Made by a program: the position numbers and the translations under genes | Assembly (NCBI GenBank): GCA_017849455.1 | Contig: JAFIGX010000022.1 | Coordinates: 496,001 to 560,000, forward strand | From: Pseudobacter sp. | GTDB taxonomy: Bacteria; Bacteroidota; Bacteroidia; Chitinophagales; Chitinophagaceae | Reading direction: 5' to 3' | DNA: 64,000 nt | Shown: piece after piece, positions 16,592-24,839 of the stretch | How positions within the stretch are numbered: the first letter of the stretch is position 1 | Layout: each line of letters opens with the position of its first letter | The notes under the pieces: model-generated | The model's input: the letters and a program-made list of their open reading frames with translations, nothing else | Databases searched by the model: none | Told to the model about the DNA's origin: nothing

Positions 16592-18172
16592 TTATTTAAT
16601 CAGCCACATCACTTCGTTGATACTGTTCTTGCCGCCGAACTGCCGGTCAAGCGCAGCCTTCAGGTTGTCTTTATTGCGGTTCTGCTCGTACGAAGGATAG
16701 GCCCATCGTTTCGGTATTACGCCATTGTTACCAATTCCAACCCCGGTAGAGAAAGCAGGCACACCGGTGCGACGGTAATTGAAATACGGTTCCCATCCCG
16801 AGTTCTGGAAGAAGGCCAGGTATTTCTGTTTCCAGATCTTGTTCAACCCTGCGCTGCCTGTCTCATATTTTACGCCGGCCTGGACATACCAGGTATCGAA
16901 ATCGAAATTGAAATTGGCCTGTGTCCATTCATTTTGCTTCAACGATTTTCCGATAGCCAGGTAATAAGCGGTATTGGTACCGTTCTTCAAACCATAAAAT
17001 CCCTGTGACGCCTGGATACCTTTCTTATACCAGTCCTCCGCATTGCCGCTGACCCATCCGCGGTTAATGGCTTCCGCAATATTGAAGCAGAGTTCCGGGT
17101 ATCCGGCAATGATGAAATCTTCAGCCGTCATAGTACGGTAATAACGGTAACGGTTGATCAGTGAAATGCTATAGCTGAGCGCTTTGCTTTCCATGATATC
17201 CTGCGATTCCCCTGTGCCCGAAGCTACAAAAGCCCTGAAGTCGTTAGGCGCCCATCCATTATCATTCACCAGTTTCCAGGCAGGCTCGCAGGTGATCAGA
17301 ACGCGGGGGTCGCTGATATCCGTGCAACCTTTCACATAGGTCTCTGCCATATTGTAGCGCAGGGCATCATTTCCGAAGTTCACGGTGTTGGTAGGATAGT
17401 TGTTGATAGTGGCGATGTATTTATAGGAGAAATTATCTTCCATTCCCCTGAACAAAGGATAATCCGTGGCATTATTCATGACATCCGAGAACCTTTGTTT
17501 GATCTTCAGGTCGGCATCGGCCTCTTTATAACTCAATGCGATCAGCACGCGAAGCTTATAAACATTCACCAGTCTTCTCCAATTATCGAAATTGCCATTA
17601 TAGAAGAAGTCGCCCTGGATCTGTTCTTTCTTATCGTTCAGGTTCTTGAAATCGTTGTTGGCCTCATCGAGCCATTTCAAAATCTGTATGAATACATCTT
17701 TCTGCGTGTCATAAGAAGGTTGCAGGTTATCGGTCCCTTTCAGCGCATCTTTCATAGGTATATCGCCCATCATGGATGTGAGGTTATAGAAATAATGGGC
17801 GCGAAGGAATTTGCCGATGGCGTGGTAGCCTGTCTGATCGTTGCCTGCAAGACGTTTGGCTTCCAGTTCCATCTGCGGAATATTCTTGAGCGTATTGGTA
17901 TACACATCGAATGGCCCGTTGTTCCAGTTATACTGGTTATCGCCGTAGTATTGATAATTGCGGCAGAAAAACTGGTTGTAGCGGGCAACATCGCCCCAGG
18001 GTTGTGCCCCGCTGATCCCTCCCGAGAGATCATTGAGCAGCTTATTCAGGAGCAGGTAGGGTGGCGCAGCAGCTGATACATTCGGATTTTTCTGAAGGTC
18101 TTCAAACCTTTTCTGGCAGGAAGACATGATCAGCAGCGCAACAACAGCCAACAGGTATAATGACTTTTTCAT
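16592..18172 (-). CDS. SusD/RagB-family outer-membrane substrate-binding lipoprotein
   Basis: This 526-residue lipoprotein has signal peptide and lipobox I-M-S-S-C (Cys19), then F-E-D-L-Q-K-N-P-N, the typical SusD-like opening. It appears to belong to the SusD-like_2 group, judged by the N-terminal region and the L-N-K-L-L-N-D-L helix. SusD lids sit on the extracellular face of SusC and capture ligands. The gene follows susC by 20 bp and is undoubtedly co-expressed with it. Its ligand class is not readable from sequence. The neighbours argue for an organophosphorus compound, possibly attached to a sugar or peptide. The C-terminus ends N-E-V-M-W-L-I-K. Confidence 0.9.
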   Translation of the reverse strand: MKKSLYLLAVVALLIMSSCQKRFEDLQKNPNVSAAAPPYLLLNKLLNDLSGGISGAQPWGDVARYNQFFCRNYQYYGDNQYNWNNGPFDVYTNTLKNIPQMELEAKRLAGNDQTGYHAIGKFLRAHYFYNLTSMMGDIPMKDALKGTDNLQPSYDTQKDVFIQILKWLDEANNDFKNLNDKKEQIQGDFFYNGNFDNWRRLVNVYKLRVLIALSYKEADADLKIKQRFSDVMNNATDYPLFRGMEDNFSYKYIATINNYPTNTVNFGNDALRYNMAETYVKGCTDISDPRVLITCEPAWKLVNDNGWAPNDFRAFVASGTGESQDIMESKALSYSISLINRYRYYRTMTAEDFIIAGYPELCFNIAEAINRGWVSGNAEDWYKKGIQASQGFYGLKNGTNTAYYLAIGKSLKQNEWTQANFNFDFDTWYVQAGVKYETGSAGLNKIWKQKYLAFFQNSGWEPYFNYRRTGVPAFSTGVGIGNNGVIPKRWAYPSYEQNRNKDNLKAALDRQFGGKNSINEVMWLIK

Positions 18173-18192
18173 TGTATGGTGTGTATACTGTT

Positions 18193-21100
18193 TTAAAAAG
18201 TAAGGTTGATATTGAAACCGAATCGGCGGGTGGAGGGTGTCTGAAGATCTGATCCATTTGCCTGGGTGAATTGATCGGGGTCCACATCCTTGTACCTGCT
18301 GGGGAAGAAAAGCAGGAGGTTGCGGCCAACCAGTGAGAACTCGGCCTTCCTGATGAATGATTTCCTGAACAGCGATTCCGGGAACTGGTAGGTGAGCGTT
18401 ACTTCACGCAGTTTGGCAAATGTTTTATTGATGATATTGAGCTCGGCAATATTCGCATAGCGGCTGGAATAGTTCTGTACCGTGGTCTTCTGTGCATTGT
18501 TCACTACCGTGAGGTCTTTCATGTTGGTGATCTCACCGGTAACAGGATCGAGTTGAATGGTACCGTTTAGTTTGATACCGGGAGCTACGAGTGAGCCGCC
18601 GGTTACATCATCGGGCCTGTGCTCACCCCACAAACCGGTGGCCGTTTCGATATGCCTGCCGCCCTGCAACATTTTCTGGCGAACATAGTCGTGGAATACG
18701 CCACCGACCACACCGTCGAACTGGAAACCAAGCCTGAAGTTCTTGTAGCCTATGCTATTGGTAATGCCCCAGGACCAGTCGGGGTCTCCATGGCCGAAGA
18801 TCCTTTTGGCATCACCCTGGCCGGCATCGCGGAAGCGCATCAGCAATCCATCGGCGCCATGCACCAGCTGGCCGTCGGGTGTACGAATGAATCCTTCACC
18901 ATAATACATGTCGACCCTCGATCCATCCTTGCTCCAGTTATCAGGTGTCGGGTGTTTGATCCATTTGCGAACGAAGGTTGACCAGTTCACATTGACATTC
19001 CAGTTGAAATTCTTCGTAACTACCGGTGTTCCCGAGAGCGTGATCTCCCATCCTGTATTCTTGTAGCTGCCATAGTTGGTCTTTACATAATCATAACCGG
19101 ATGTGGGAGAGATGACATCATTGCGGTTGCTGAGCAACTCGGATTTTGAATTGAACCAGGTAACATCCAGTCCGATCCTGTTTTTCAGGAAACGGAGGTC
19201 CATTCCCAGTTCCACTGTCTTTTTGTTATCGGCAGTAAGGTTGGGATCGAGCAACCCGTTCGTATATACTACACCGGGAGCATTATTATAATTACCATTG
19301 CTGATCGTGTAGCCATTATAGATGAGGTCGTAGATACCCATATTGATGGGCGTCTGGTACTCCTGTCCATAACCCTGCCCGGTTCCGAAGCCAATAGGTG
19401 GCTGGCCGATGGTGGCATACAGGCCGGCATTCCTACCTTCAGCATAAGAGCCCCTGAATTTGAGGAAGGAGACAGCGCGGGGCATATCTACATAATCCGT
19501 TACGGCAGTAGACACACCCACCGAAGGATAGAAATAAGTATTATGGTCGAGCTTCAGCGTGCTTACTTTATCGAAACGGCCGGTGGTGTTGAGCGAGAGC
19601 CATTTGCCGAGCCCGAAATCGAACGAGTAATAACCGCTCACCATCAGGTTTTCCAGTGCCAGGGAAGCACTCTTACCCGGACGTAGAGTATTGGCCAGTG
19701 TGTATAGTCCGGGTACACTGAGGTAATCAGTAGAAGCAAACTGACCATTGTACCTGGCCGACCTGATATTGCCACCCACAAAACCATCCACACTCAGGAA
19801 ATTATTGAAGAAGCGGGAATTGTATTTCACCTGTACTTCATTATTGGATTCAAAGAAATGGCGATTGTCTTCTCGGTAGTCACCCAGCCTTTCATCCCGG
19901 CCATAAGCACCTGCCGATACCGGCATTTTTTCCTGGCGGAAAATGCTGTAGGTAGACACGCCGGGCCTGTACATCAGTTCGAAATTCCTGGCGAATTTCC
20001 AGTTCAGTGATATATAGCCATAGAGATCATTCTTATAATGCGGGCGGAGCCATTCATATACCATGAACCAGGGATTGTTGTAGCGCTGGTACTCGGCATA
20101 GATCTGCTGAATGCCCACTTTACCGGGTTGCCAGTAGTTGCGCATATCTTTCATGCTCCAGTCGGCGCCGGCCCAGATGATCACGTTATAGATCATACTA
20201 TTGGGACCATAGTTCACATCGGGGAAATTGGGTGAATATTGACGGCTGTAATTGATATCGGCAGTAAGACGGATCTTATCGGAGAAATCATATCCGGCGC
20301 TAAGATTGAAATTGGTAGTGTTCAGGCTCATATTGGGCACGATGGAACGCTGGTAGGTATGGCCAAGGCCGAAGCGGATATCATATTTATCGCCTTTGGC
20401 GGCAACCGAAATATGATTGGTGGAAAGGATACCTGTTTGCAGGAACTCTTTCAGGTTGTCTTTCCCACGGGCGATCCAGGGAGTAGGCTGAATATTCCCT
20501 TTGAATACAGTGCCGTCTGCGAATTTGGTTTCGAAGGTCTTGTTAAGGTCCACTTTGCCATCATACTGTGGGATGAGTTGTCCCTGGAAACGCGGGCCCC
20601 ATACATCGTAGTCGTTATCGTTCAGGCCACCGCCAACACCATCGCCGAAAGCGTACTTGCCCTTTGAACCCGGACCATATTCATCCTGGTATTTGGGCAG
20701 CGCGAGAAATCCTTTGTCGAACATGGTGCTCGAATTGAATTCGATGGCGTAACCTCTTTTGTCTTTCGTTCCTTTCTTGGTATTGATCACGATAGCGCCG
20801 TTACGGGCAAGGCTTCCATAAAGGGCAGAGGCAGATTGTCCTTTTAAGAAAGTATAACTCTCAATATCATCAGGACTGATGTTCCACGTATCCGTAGTAA
20901 TGGGTACGCCATCTACCACAAAAAGGATATTGCCCTCACCGCGAAAATTGATGGAAGGCTGGCGAAGCAATTCGTTGCCGATGTTCACATTGAGACCGGC
21001 TACTTTTCCTTTCAGGCTGTTGATAGGATTAGGCTCACGGGCTTTGATCAGCTCGGCGGTCTTTACATCCTGGATGGCGTAGGTAAGCCTTTTGGTCTCT

Positions 21101-21453
21101 TTCTTTACGCCCAGGGCCGTTACCACCACTTCGTTCATGTTTCTCGCATCGACGTCGAGAACGGCCATGATCGACTCTTCACCATTGAAAACGAACTCGC
21201 TGCCTTTCACACTTACACCGCTGAATACCAGAATATCACCAGGCTTTACGCTGATCACGAACACACCGTTGGCATTGGAGGCAGTACCGTTCTTCGTGCC
21301 TTTTACGATTACGGATACCCCTGCCAGTGGTGATTGGTCAACAGAGGAAACTACTTTTCCGGAGATTTGTTTTTGTGCGAACAGGGAAAATGGCATCATT
21401 AACAATAAAAGTATAGGTACCTTTTTCCCGGCAGAGAAAAATGAATAGCTCAT
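18193..21453 (-). CDS. SusC/RagA-family TonB-dependent outer-membrane transporter
   Basis: This 1086-residue transporter is counted from the ATG at 21453. A frame extends to 21525, but the 24 extra residues precede a clean signal peptide (VPILLLLMMPFSLFAQ). After the signal comes a carboxypeptidase-like beta-sandwich (I-S-G-K-V-V-S-S to V-F-V-I, about residues 29-75), then the plug domain with N-S-L-K-G-K-V-A-G-L-N-V and the SusC-type N-G-A-I-V-I-N-T-K-K-G-T, and a large 22-strand barrel ending F-G-F-N-I-N-L-T-F. It imports a ligand captured by SusD using energy from TonB-ExbBD. It is the first gene of the phosphonate locus after the regulator, with a palindromic operator candidate upstream. 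Confidence 0.93.
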   Translation of the reverse strand: MSYSFFSAGKKVPILLLLMMPFSLFAQKQISGKVVSSVDQSPLAGVSVIVKGTKNGTASNANGVFVISVKPGDILVFSGVSVKGSEFVFNGEESIMAVLDVDARNMNEVVVTALGVKKETKRLTYAIQDVKTAELIKAREPNPINSLKGKVAGLNVNIGNELLRQPSINFRGEGNILFVVDGVPITTDTWNISPDDIESYTFLKGQSASALYGSLARNGAIVINTKKGTKDKRGYAIEFNSSTMFDKGFLALPKYQDEYGPGSKGKYAFGDGVGGGLNDNDYDVWGPRFQGQLIPQYDGKVDLNKTFETKFADGTVFKGNIQPTPWIARGKDNLKEFLQTGILSTNHISVAAKGDKYDIRFGLGHTYQRSIVPNMSLNTTNFNLSAGYDFSDKIRLTADINYSRQYSPNFPDVNYGPNSMIYNVIIWAGADWSMKDMRNYWQPGKVGIQQIYAEYQRYNNPWFMVYEWLRPHYKNDLYGYISLNWKFARNFELMYRPGVSTYSIFRQEKMPVSAGAYGRDERLGDYREDNRHFFESNNEVQVKYNSRFFNNFLSVDGFVGGNIRSARYNGQFASTDYLSVPGLYTLANTLRPGKSASLALENLMVSGYYSFDFGLGKWLSLNTTGRFDKVSTLKLDHNTYFYPSVGVSTAVTDYVDMPRAVSFLKFRGSYAEGRNAGLYATIGQPPIGFGTGQGYGQEYQTPINMGIYDLIYNGYTISNGNYNNAPGVVYTNGLLDPNLTADNKKTVELGMDLRFLKNRIGLDVTWFNSKSELLSNRNDVISPTSGYDYVKTNYGSYKNTGWEITLSGTPVVTKNFNWNVNVNWSTFVRKWIKHPTPDNWSKDGSRVDMYYGEGFIRTPDGQLVHGADGLLMRFRDAGQGDAKRIFGHGDPDWSWGITNSIGYKNFRLGFQFDGVVGGVFHDYVRQKMLQGGRHIETATGLWGEHRPDDVTGGSLVAPGIKLNGTIQLDPVTGEITNMKDLTVVNNAQKTTVQNYSSRYANIAELNIINKTFAKLREVTLTYQFPESLFRKSFIRKAEFSLVGRNLLLFFPSRYKDVDPDQFTQANGSDLQTPSTRRFGFNINLTF

Positions 21454-21555
21454 AAACAGATTTTTTGTGAGGGAGTGCTGTGTAAAAAATTGTATCACGA
21501 AATTATTCCGATCGTGTGAAGACATTGTTAAAGGAGGTTTACCAAAACATTAATT

Positions 21556-21572
21556 GTTTAGAGGGGCTAAAC
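21556..21572. promoter_or_regulatory. Palindromic operator candidate upstream of susC
   Basis: GTTTAG (21556-21561) and CTAAAC (21567-21572) form a perfect 6-bp inverted repeat around 5 bp. The dyad extends outward with AACATTA on the left and TAATGTT on the right, offset by 3 bp. It lies about 100 bp upstream of the susC start and 195 bp downstream of the XRE-cupin regulator gene. This is a natural position for that regulator to act. No experimental support. Confidence 0.45.
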
Positions 21573-21583
21573 TAATGTTAAGT

Positions 21584-21767
21584 ATGTCTGAACTGGGATT
21601 TGTGGGATTTATGGGAGGGATGGGATACATCTCAAGAAAAAGAATAGCCTGAAAATTTTCAGGCTATTCTTTTATATACAAGAACAGTTATGTGTATTGA
21701 AGCATGTATAAATATCAACGACCTATCCCATCCCTCCCATAAATCCCACAAATCCCAGTTCAGACAT
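21584..21767. repeat. Perfect 44-bp inverted repeat of GGGATT-type words
   Basis: Left arm 21584-21627 is the exact reverse complement of 21724-21767 over 44 bases, with 96 bp between. The arm consists of self-similar words (GGGATTTGT, GGGATTTAT, GGGAGGGAT, GGGATA). The loop contains a second perfect hairpin (21638-21673). The right arm ends on the first base of the TGA stop of the XRE-cupin gene. It resembles the diverged repeat at 4387-4539. Confidence 0.92.
21638..21673 (-). terminator. Perfect 18-bp hairpin acting as terminator of the regulator gene
   Basis: Positions 21638-21655 and 21656-21673 are exact complements with no spacer (core AATAGCCTGAAAA). On the minus strand the stem ends in a T tract, fitting a rho-independent terminator for the XRE-cupin transcript. 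On the plus strand it also ends in TTTT, but no plus-strand gene precedes it. It separates the regulator from susC transcription. Confidence 0.75.
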
Positions 21768-22336
21768 CAAAACAAATAAATCACAAGTATCATAGCTTCA
21801 CCGTTACCCAGGTTACGTACACGGTGTTTGGCGCGGCCATCGAAGAAGAGGGTATCTCCTTCATGGAGAATGAATTTCTCTTTTTCTATCTGGTATTCGA
21901 TACTTCCTTTTAATATATGCTTGCACTCGAAAGCATCTGTCCGGATCATCTGTTTCCTGACAGCTCCTTTTTTCAATTCGAGCAGTACGAAATCCACGGC
22001 TTGGGTTACCAGGCTCTTGGTGAGTATTCTTTTGTAGGTGAACCCTTTCACCGGTTCTTTCTCGAACCGTTTTTCTTCACCATTTCGTACAATGAACACA
22101 TGGCCATTGGTAAAATGTTCGTGCATGTCCTCGAAAAAGGACTTCAGGTCTTCCTGTAGCGAATGGATGATATTGAACAGTACGGGGAGTGAAGGAACAG
22201 TACGGTTATTCTCTATCTGCGAGATCAGCCCTTTGGTAACCCCGGCACGATTAGCCAGTTCTTCCAGGGTGATCTTCTTTTGGGTGCGTTTGGCCTTGAT
22301 TTTTTCGCCAATCAATAATATCAGGTCTTCGTTCAT
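21767..22336 (-). CDS. XRE-cupin transcriptional regulator
   Basis: This 189-residue protein starts at the ATG at 22336; the frame runs to 22411 but the helix-turn-helix starts here. The N-terminal XRE/Cro HTH (about residues 8-62) contains T-L-E-E-L-A-N-R-A-G-V-T-K-G-L-I-S-Q-I-E-N. The C-terminal cupin sensor domain (about 110-189) has the H-I-L-K-G-S-I-E-Y and L-H-E-G-D-T-L-F-F-D-G motifs and a late K-H-R. XRE-cupin regulators usually control an adjacent catabolic locus in response to its substrate. Here that would be the susCD-phosphonate genes. It is transcribed in the same direction but ends in a strong terminator, so it has its own transcription unit. Confidence 0.85.
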   Translation of the reverse strand: MNEDLILLIGEKIKAKRTQKKITLEELANRAGVTKGLISQIENNRTVPSLPVLFNIIHSLQEDLKSFFEDMHEHFTNGHVFIVRNGEEKRFEKEPVKGFTYKRILTKSLVTQAVDFVLLELKKGAVRKQMIRTDAFECKHILKGSIEYQIEKEKFILHEGDTLFFDGRAKHRVRNLGNGEAMILVIYLF

Positions 22337-22427
22337 GGATCGGGGAGCATTAAAATCCGTACAAGGTAGGGTGTTTGGTTTTTCCAGCCTCCCGCTTAAC
22401 CTTTTCTTCACACAAAAGACACAATTT

Positions 22428-22473
22428 CTTAACGCTTGTTTAAAACATAAGTAAAACTACGTGCAGAACTTTG
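22428..22473 (+). promoter_or_regulatory. PHO-box-like repeats and -7 box upstream of the PlcP-like gene
   Basis: Three units of the form NNTAANA/G occur at exact 11-bp spacing: CTTAACG (22428-22434), TTTAAAA (22439-22445) and AGTAAAA (22450-22456). Nine bases later lies GAACTTTG (22466-22473), one mismatch from TAnnTTTG. The same layout, including the 9-base gap, occurs before the TonB receptor at 31307-31363. E. coli PHO boxes also repeat every 11 bp. Regulation by phosphate is inferred. Confidence 0.5.
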
Positions 22474-22487
22474 AAAAACTCTACCCA

Positions 22488-23324
22488 ATGGATAAACGCC
22501 CCGTAGATGTTGTAGTGATCTCAGATGTGCATCTCGGCACGTATGGCTGTCGCGCAAAAGAACTGGTAGCCTACCTGAAGAGCATTTCGCCAAATATCCT
22601 GATCCTCAACGGCGATATTGTCGACTGTTGGCAATTCTCCAAACGTTATTTCCCTTCCTCCCACATGGCGGTGATCAAAGAAGTATTGAACCTGATGATG
22701 AAGGGTACGCGCGTATTCTATATCACCGGCAACCACGACGAACAATTCCGCCGCTATACCGATTTCCAGCTCAGCAATTTCGCACTGACCGATAAGCTGG
22801 TATTGGAGATCGACAATAAAATGACCTGGATCTTCCACGGCGATGTATTCGACAACACCACCAAAGGTGGAGCGAAGGTGCTGGCAAAGCTGGGCAGCAA
22901 TGGATATGCAGTGCTGATCCTGTTCAATCGCCTTGTGAACTTCATCCTGAGATCACTGGGCCGCGAGAAACTATCCATTTCCAAAAAGGTGATGGCCGAA
23001 GTGAACAAGGCCGTCACCAAGATCAATGATTTCGAAATGATCGCAGCAGAGCTGGCCATCGAGAAAAAATATGATTACGTGATCTGCGGGCATATCCATC
23101 AGCCGCAGAAAAGGATCGTACAAACGGAGAAAGGACAGGTCACTTATCTGAATTCCGGCGACTGGGTGGAGCATCTCACCGCATTGGAATATCATCATAA
23201 TGAATGGACGATCTTCGAATACGATGAAAAGCAGTTCCAGCATGTTCCGGCCACCGATACCAAAATGCCGCTGAACGTGATCACCGACGAGATCAGTTTT
23301 TATATCAATTCACTGGCTATCTAA
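22488..23324 (+). CDS. PlcP/LpxH-like metallophosphoesterase
   Basis: This 278-residue calcineurin-type phosphoesterase contains V-I-S-D-V-H-L-G-T (about residues 10-18), L-N-G-D-I-V-D-C-W near 48, I-T-G-N-H-D-E near 83, F-H-G-D-V-F-D near 118 and C-G-H-I-H-Q-P near 207, closing with N-S-G-D-W-V-E. This set defines the UDP-2,3-diacylglucosamine diphosphatase superfamily. The S-D-V-H-L-G-T-x-G-C opening, the P-S-S-H segment and the G-D-W-V-E ending match PlcP. In proteobacteria PlcP strips head groups from phospholipids during phosphate limitation. True LpxH is the alternative. The following glycosyltransferase gene and the upstream PHO-like repeats favour PlcP. The ATG at 22488 is chosen over a GTG at 22461, which overlaps the -7 box. 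Confidence 0.78.
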   Translation: MDKRPVDVVVISDVHLGTYGCRAKELVAYLKSISPNILILNGDIVDCWQFSKRYFPSSHMAVIKEVLNLMMKGTRVFYITGNHDEQFRRYTDFQLSNFALTDKLVLEIDNKMTWIFHGDVFDNTTKGGAKVLAKLGSNGYAVLILFNRLVNFILRSLGREKLSISKKVMAEVNKAVTKINDFEMIAAELAIEKKYDYVICGHIHQPQKRIVQTEKGQVTYLNSGDWVEHLTALEYHHNEWTIFEYDEKQFQHVPATDTKMPLNVITDEISFYINSLAI

Positions 23325-23348
23325 AACCAAAGCAATACTATCACAGGC

Positions 23349-24383
23349 ATGAAAATTTTGTATTCAATTCAGGCTACCGGGAACGGACATATCAGCAGGG
23401 CCATGGAGCTCCTGCCCTATCTTGAAAAATTCGGGACCGTAGATATCTTTCTCAGCGGGGCCAACAGCACACTGCCATTGGACGCTCCCGTCAAATACCG
23501 CAGTGAAGGTCTGAGCCTTTTCTATACCTGCGCAGGCAGCCTCGATTACTGGAAAATGACCAGGAAAATCTCTCCCTTCCGGGTAATGAAAGAAATGCGC
23601 GACCTGCCCGTTGAGCAATACGACCTCGTACTGAACGATTTTGAATGCATCACATCGCTCGCCTGCGCTTACAAAAAAGTGCCTTCGGTGAACTTCGGGC
23701 ACCAGGCCAGCTTTCAGTCGGACAAAACTCCCCGCCCCGATAAACCGAGCAAGGTAGGTGAATGGATCCTGCAGAATTATGCCAGGGCTTCCCAATACAT
23801 CGGCCTGCATTTCGAATGCTATGATGATTTTATTTTCTCTCCCGTGATCAAGGAAGATATCCTCCGGGGTGAATCCGTCAATAAGGGGCATATCACTGTC
23901 TATCTCCCTTCCTATTGTGATCACCAGGTATTGCCCTTCCTGCAACCTTTCACCGATCACCGCTTCGAAGTGTTCTCACGCGAAGTGAAAGAAAAGAAAA
24001 CGATCGGTCATGTGACCTTCATCCCCGTCAATAAAAAAGATTTCAACAGTAGCCTTATCTCCTGCCATGGCATTGTATGTGGCGCCGGTTTCGAAACCCC
24101 GGCGGAGGCACTGTATCTCCGCAAGAAAATGATCGCTATCCCCATCAGGGGCCAGTATGAACAACTCTGCAATGCTGCTGCCCTGAAAAAGATCGGTATC
24201 AAAACGCTCGACAAGCTCGACGATGATTTCACCGATACCTTCAACAACTGGGTGAGCGATCCTGTAACTCCGGGTGTCAATTATAAATACTCCACAGAAG
24301 CCATCGTCAATATGCTCATGTTCAGGTGCTCTTCCCTGAAATACCAGCTCGAGATCCCATATCCCGATCTGATCTTCAATTGA
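23349..24383 (+). CDS. Glycosyltransferase family protein (GT28-like, MJ1255 type)
   Basis: This 344-residue cytosolic or peripheral protein opens M-K-I-L-Y-S-I-Q-A-T-G-N-G-H-I-S-R-A, the nucleotide-sugar transferase start seen in MJ1255-like and MurG/UGT-like enzymes. The C-terminal half has C-H-G-I-V-C-G-A-G-F-E-T-P-A-E-A-L near residue 237, then I-P-I-R-G-Q-Y-E-Q near 264. These are the donor-site loop and the G-Q-x-E-Q motif of GT-B enzymes. It follows the phosphoesterase gene by 24 bp on the same strand and is surely co-transcribed. If the partner is PlcP-like, this enzyme could glycosylate the diacylglycerol it releases to make phosphorus-free glycolipids. The acceptor is unproven. Confidence 0.78.
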   Translation: MKILYSIQATGNGHISRAMELLPYLEKFGTVDIFLSGANSTLPLDAPVKYRSEGLSLFYTCAGSLDYWKMTRKISPFRVMKEMRDLPVEQYDLVLNDFECITSLACAYKKVPSVNFGHQASFQSDKTPRPDKPSKVGEWILQNYARASQYIGLHFECYDDFIFSPVIKEDILRGESVNKGHITVYLPSYCDHQVLPFLQPFTDHRFEVFSREVKEKKTIGHVTFIPVNKKDFNSSLISCHGIVCGAGFETPAEALYLRKKMIAIPIRGQYEQLCNAAALKKIGIKTLDKLDDDFTDTFNNWVSDPVTPGVNYKYSTEAIVNMLMFRCSSLKYQLEIPYPDLIFN

Positions 24384-24463
24384 TGGCCGGCATAGGAAAA
24401 ACCTTCATGATCGTGTTTTTATTGTAATTGTATTAGGGTAATTGGTTTCCACTTCAAGGCATA

Positions 24464-24489
24464 CAGGGAGGCATCGAATTGCCTCCCTG
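24464..24489. terminator. Hairpin downstream of the glycosyltransferase gene
   Basis: CAGGGAGGCA (24464-24473) and TGCCTCCCTG (24480-24489) form a perfect 10-bp stem with a 6-base loop, 80 bp after the glycosyltransferase stop. No T tract follows directly, so it may instead stabilise the 3' end of the transcript. Confidence 0.45.
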
Positions 24490-24537
24490 CGCCTATATAT
24501 ATATTAATGTAGTCAACGAAAAGGGTCCTGTAAGAAT

Positions 24538-24741
24538 AAAAAAGCCGTCACGATAGAAATCGAACGGCGTAAGTCACATGAGAGAAGATCTCTCACTAAG
24601 AAAAGAGATATGTATTTGTTGTTATACTGCTGATGATAATGACACAGGTTCAGCTCTGGCAAGGTTTTAAAAAGGACGCAGGCAGGACAGGGTTTTTAAG
24701 GTCGGTCTCCAAGGAGTATGGGCGGTCTGCTTCAACGAGCC
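24538..24741 (-). ncRNA. Candidate small RNA 1 (about 200 nt) with own terminator
   Basis: There is no open frame of note. On the minus strand a TAACTTTG -7 box (24752-24745) precedes this segment. The predicted transcript begins near a GGCTCG word (24741-24736). It ends in a hairpin (24568-24544, outer stem GCCGT/ACGGC, inner stem CGAT/ATCG) followed by six T (24543-24538). ATGTGA (24579-24574) stands five bases before the hairpin. A shorter paralogue lies immediately upstream. No known RNA family could be assigned; 6S RNA was considered. Confidence 0.5.
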
Positions 24742-24744
24742 TTC

Positions 24745-24775
24745 CAAAGTTAACATCCTAAGCTTACAATCAAAG
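24745..24775 (-). promoter_or_regulatory. Promoter of candidate small RNA 1
   Basis: Read on the minus strand, a TTTG -33 element is followed after 18 bases by TAACTTTG (24752-24745). This matches the Bacteroidota TTG-N18/20-TAnnTTTG pattern. Confidence 0.55.
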
Positions 24776-24839
24776 CACCCTTCATCATTTTTTGATAATT
24801 TCTAATGACAATACCCATTTCCATTGGGTAATATTTCGT

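Noticed and set aside
21526..21554. PHO-box-like repeat upstream of susC
   Set aside because: Three TTA words with 11-bp period exist (TGTTAAA, GTTTACC, CATTAAT), but the last base of the unit is not conserved and no -7 box lies at the expected distance. Not claimed as a PHO box.
24538..24741. Assignment of the small RNA as 6S RNA or SRP RNA
   Set aside because: A CCTTAAAA word and a GAGACCGACC stretch recall 6S RNA, but the closing stem and bubble could not be drawn convincingly, and the SRP RNA core is absent.
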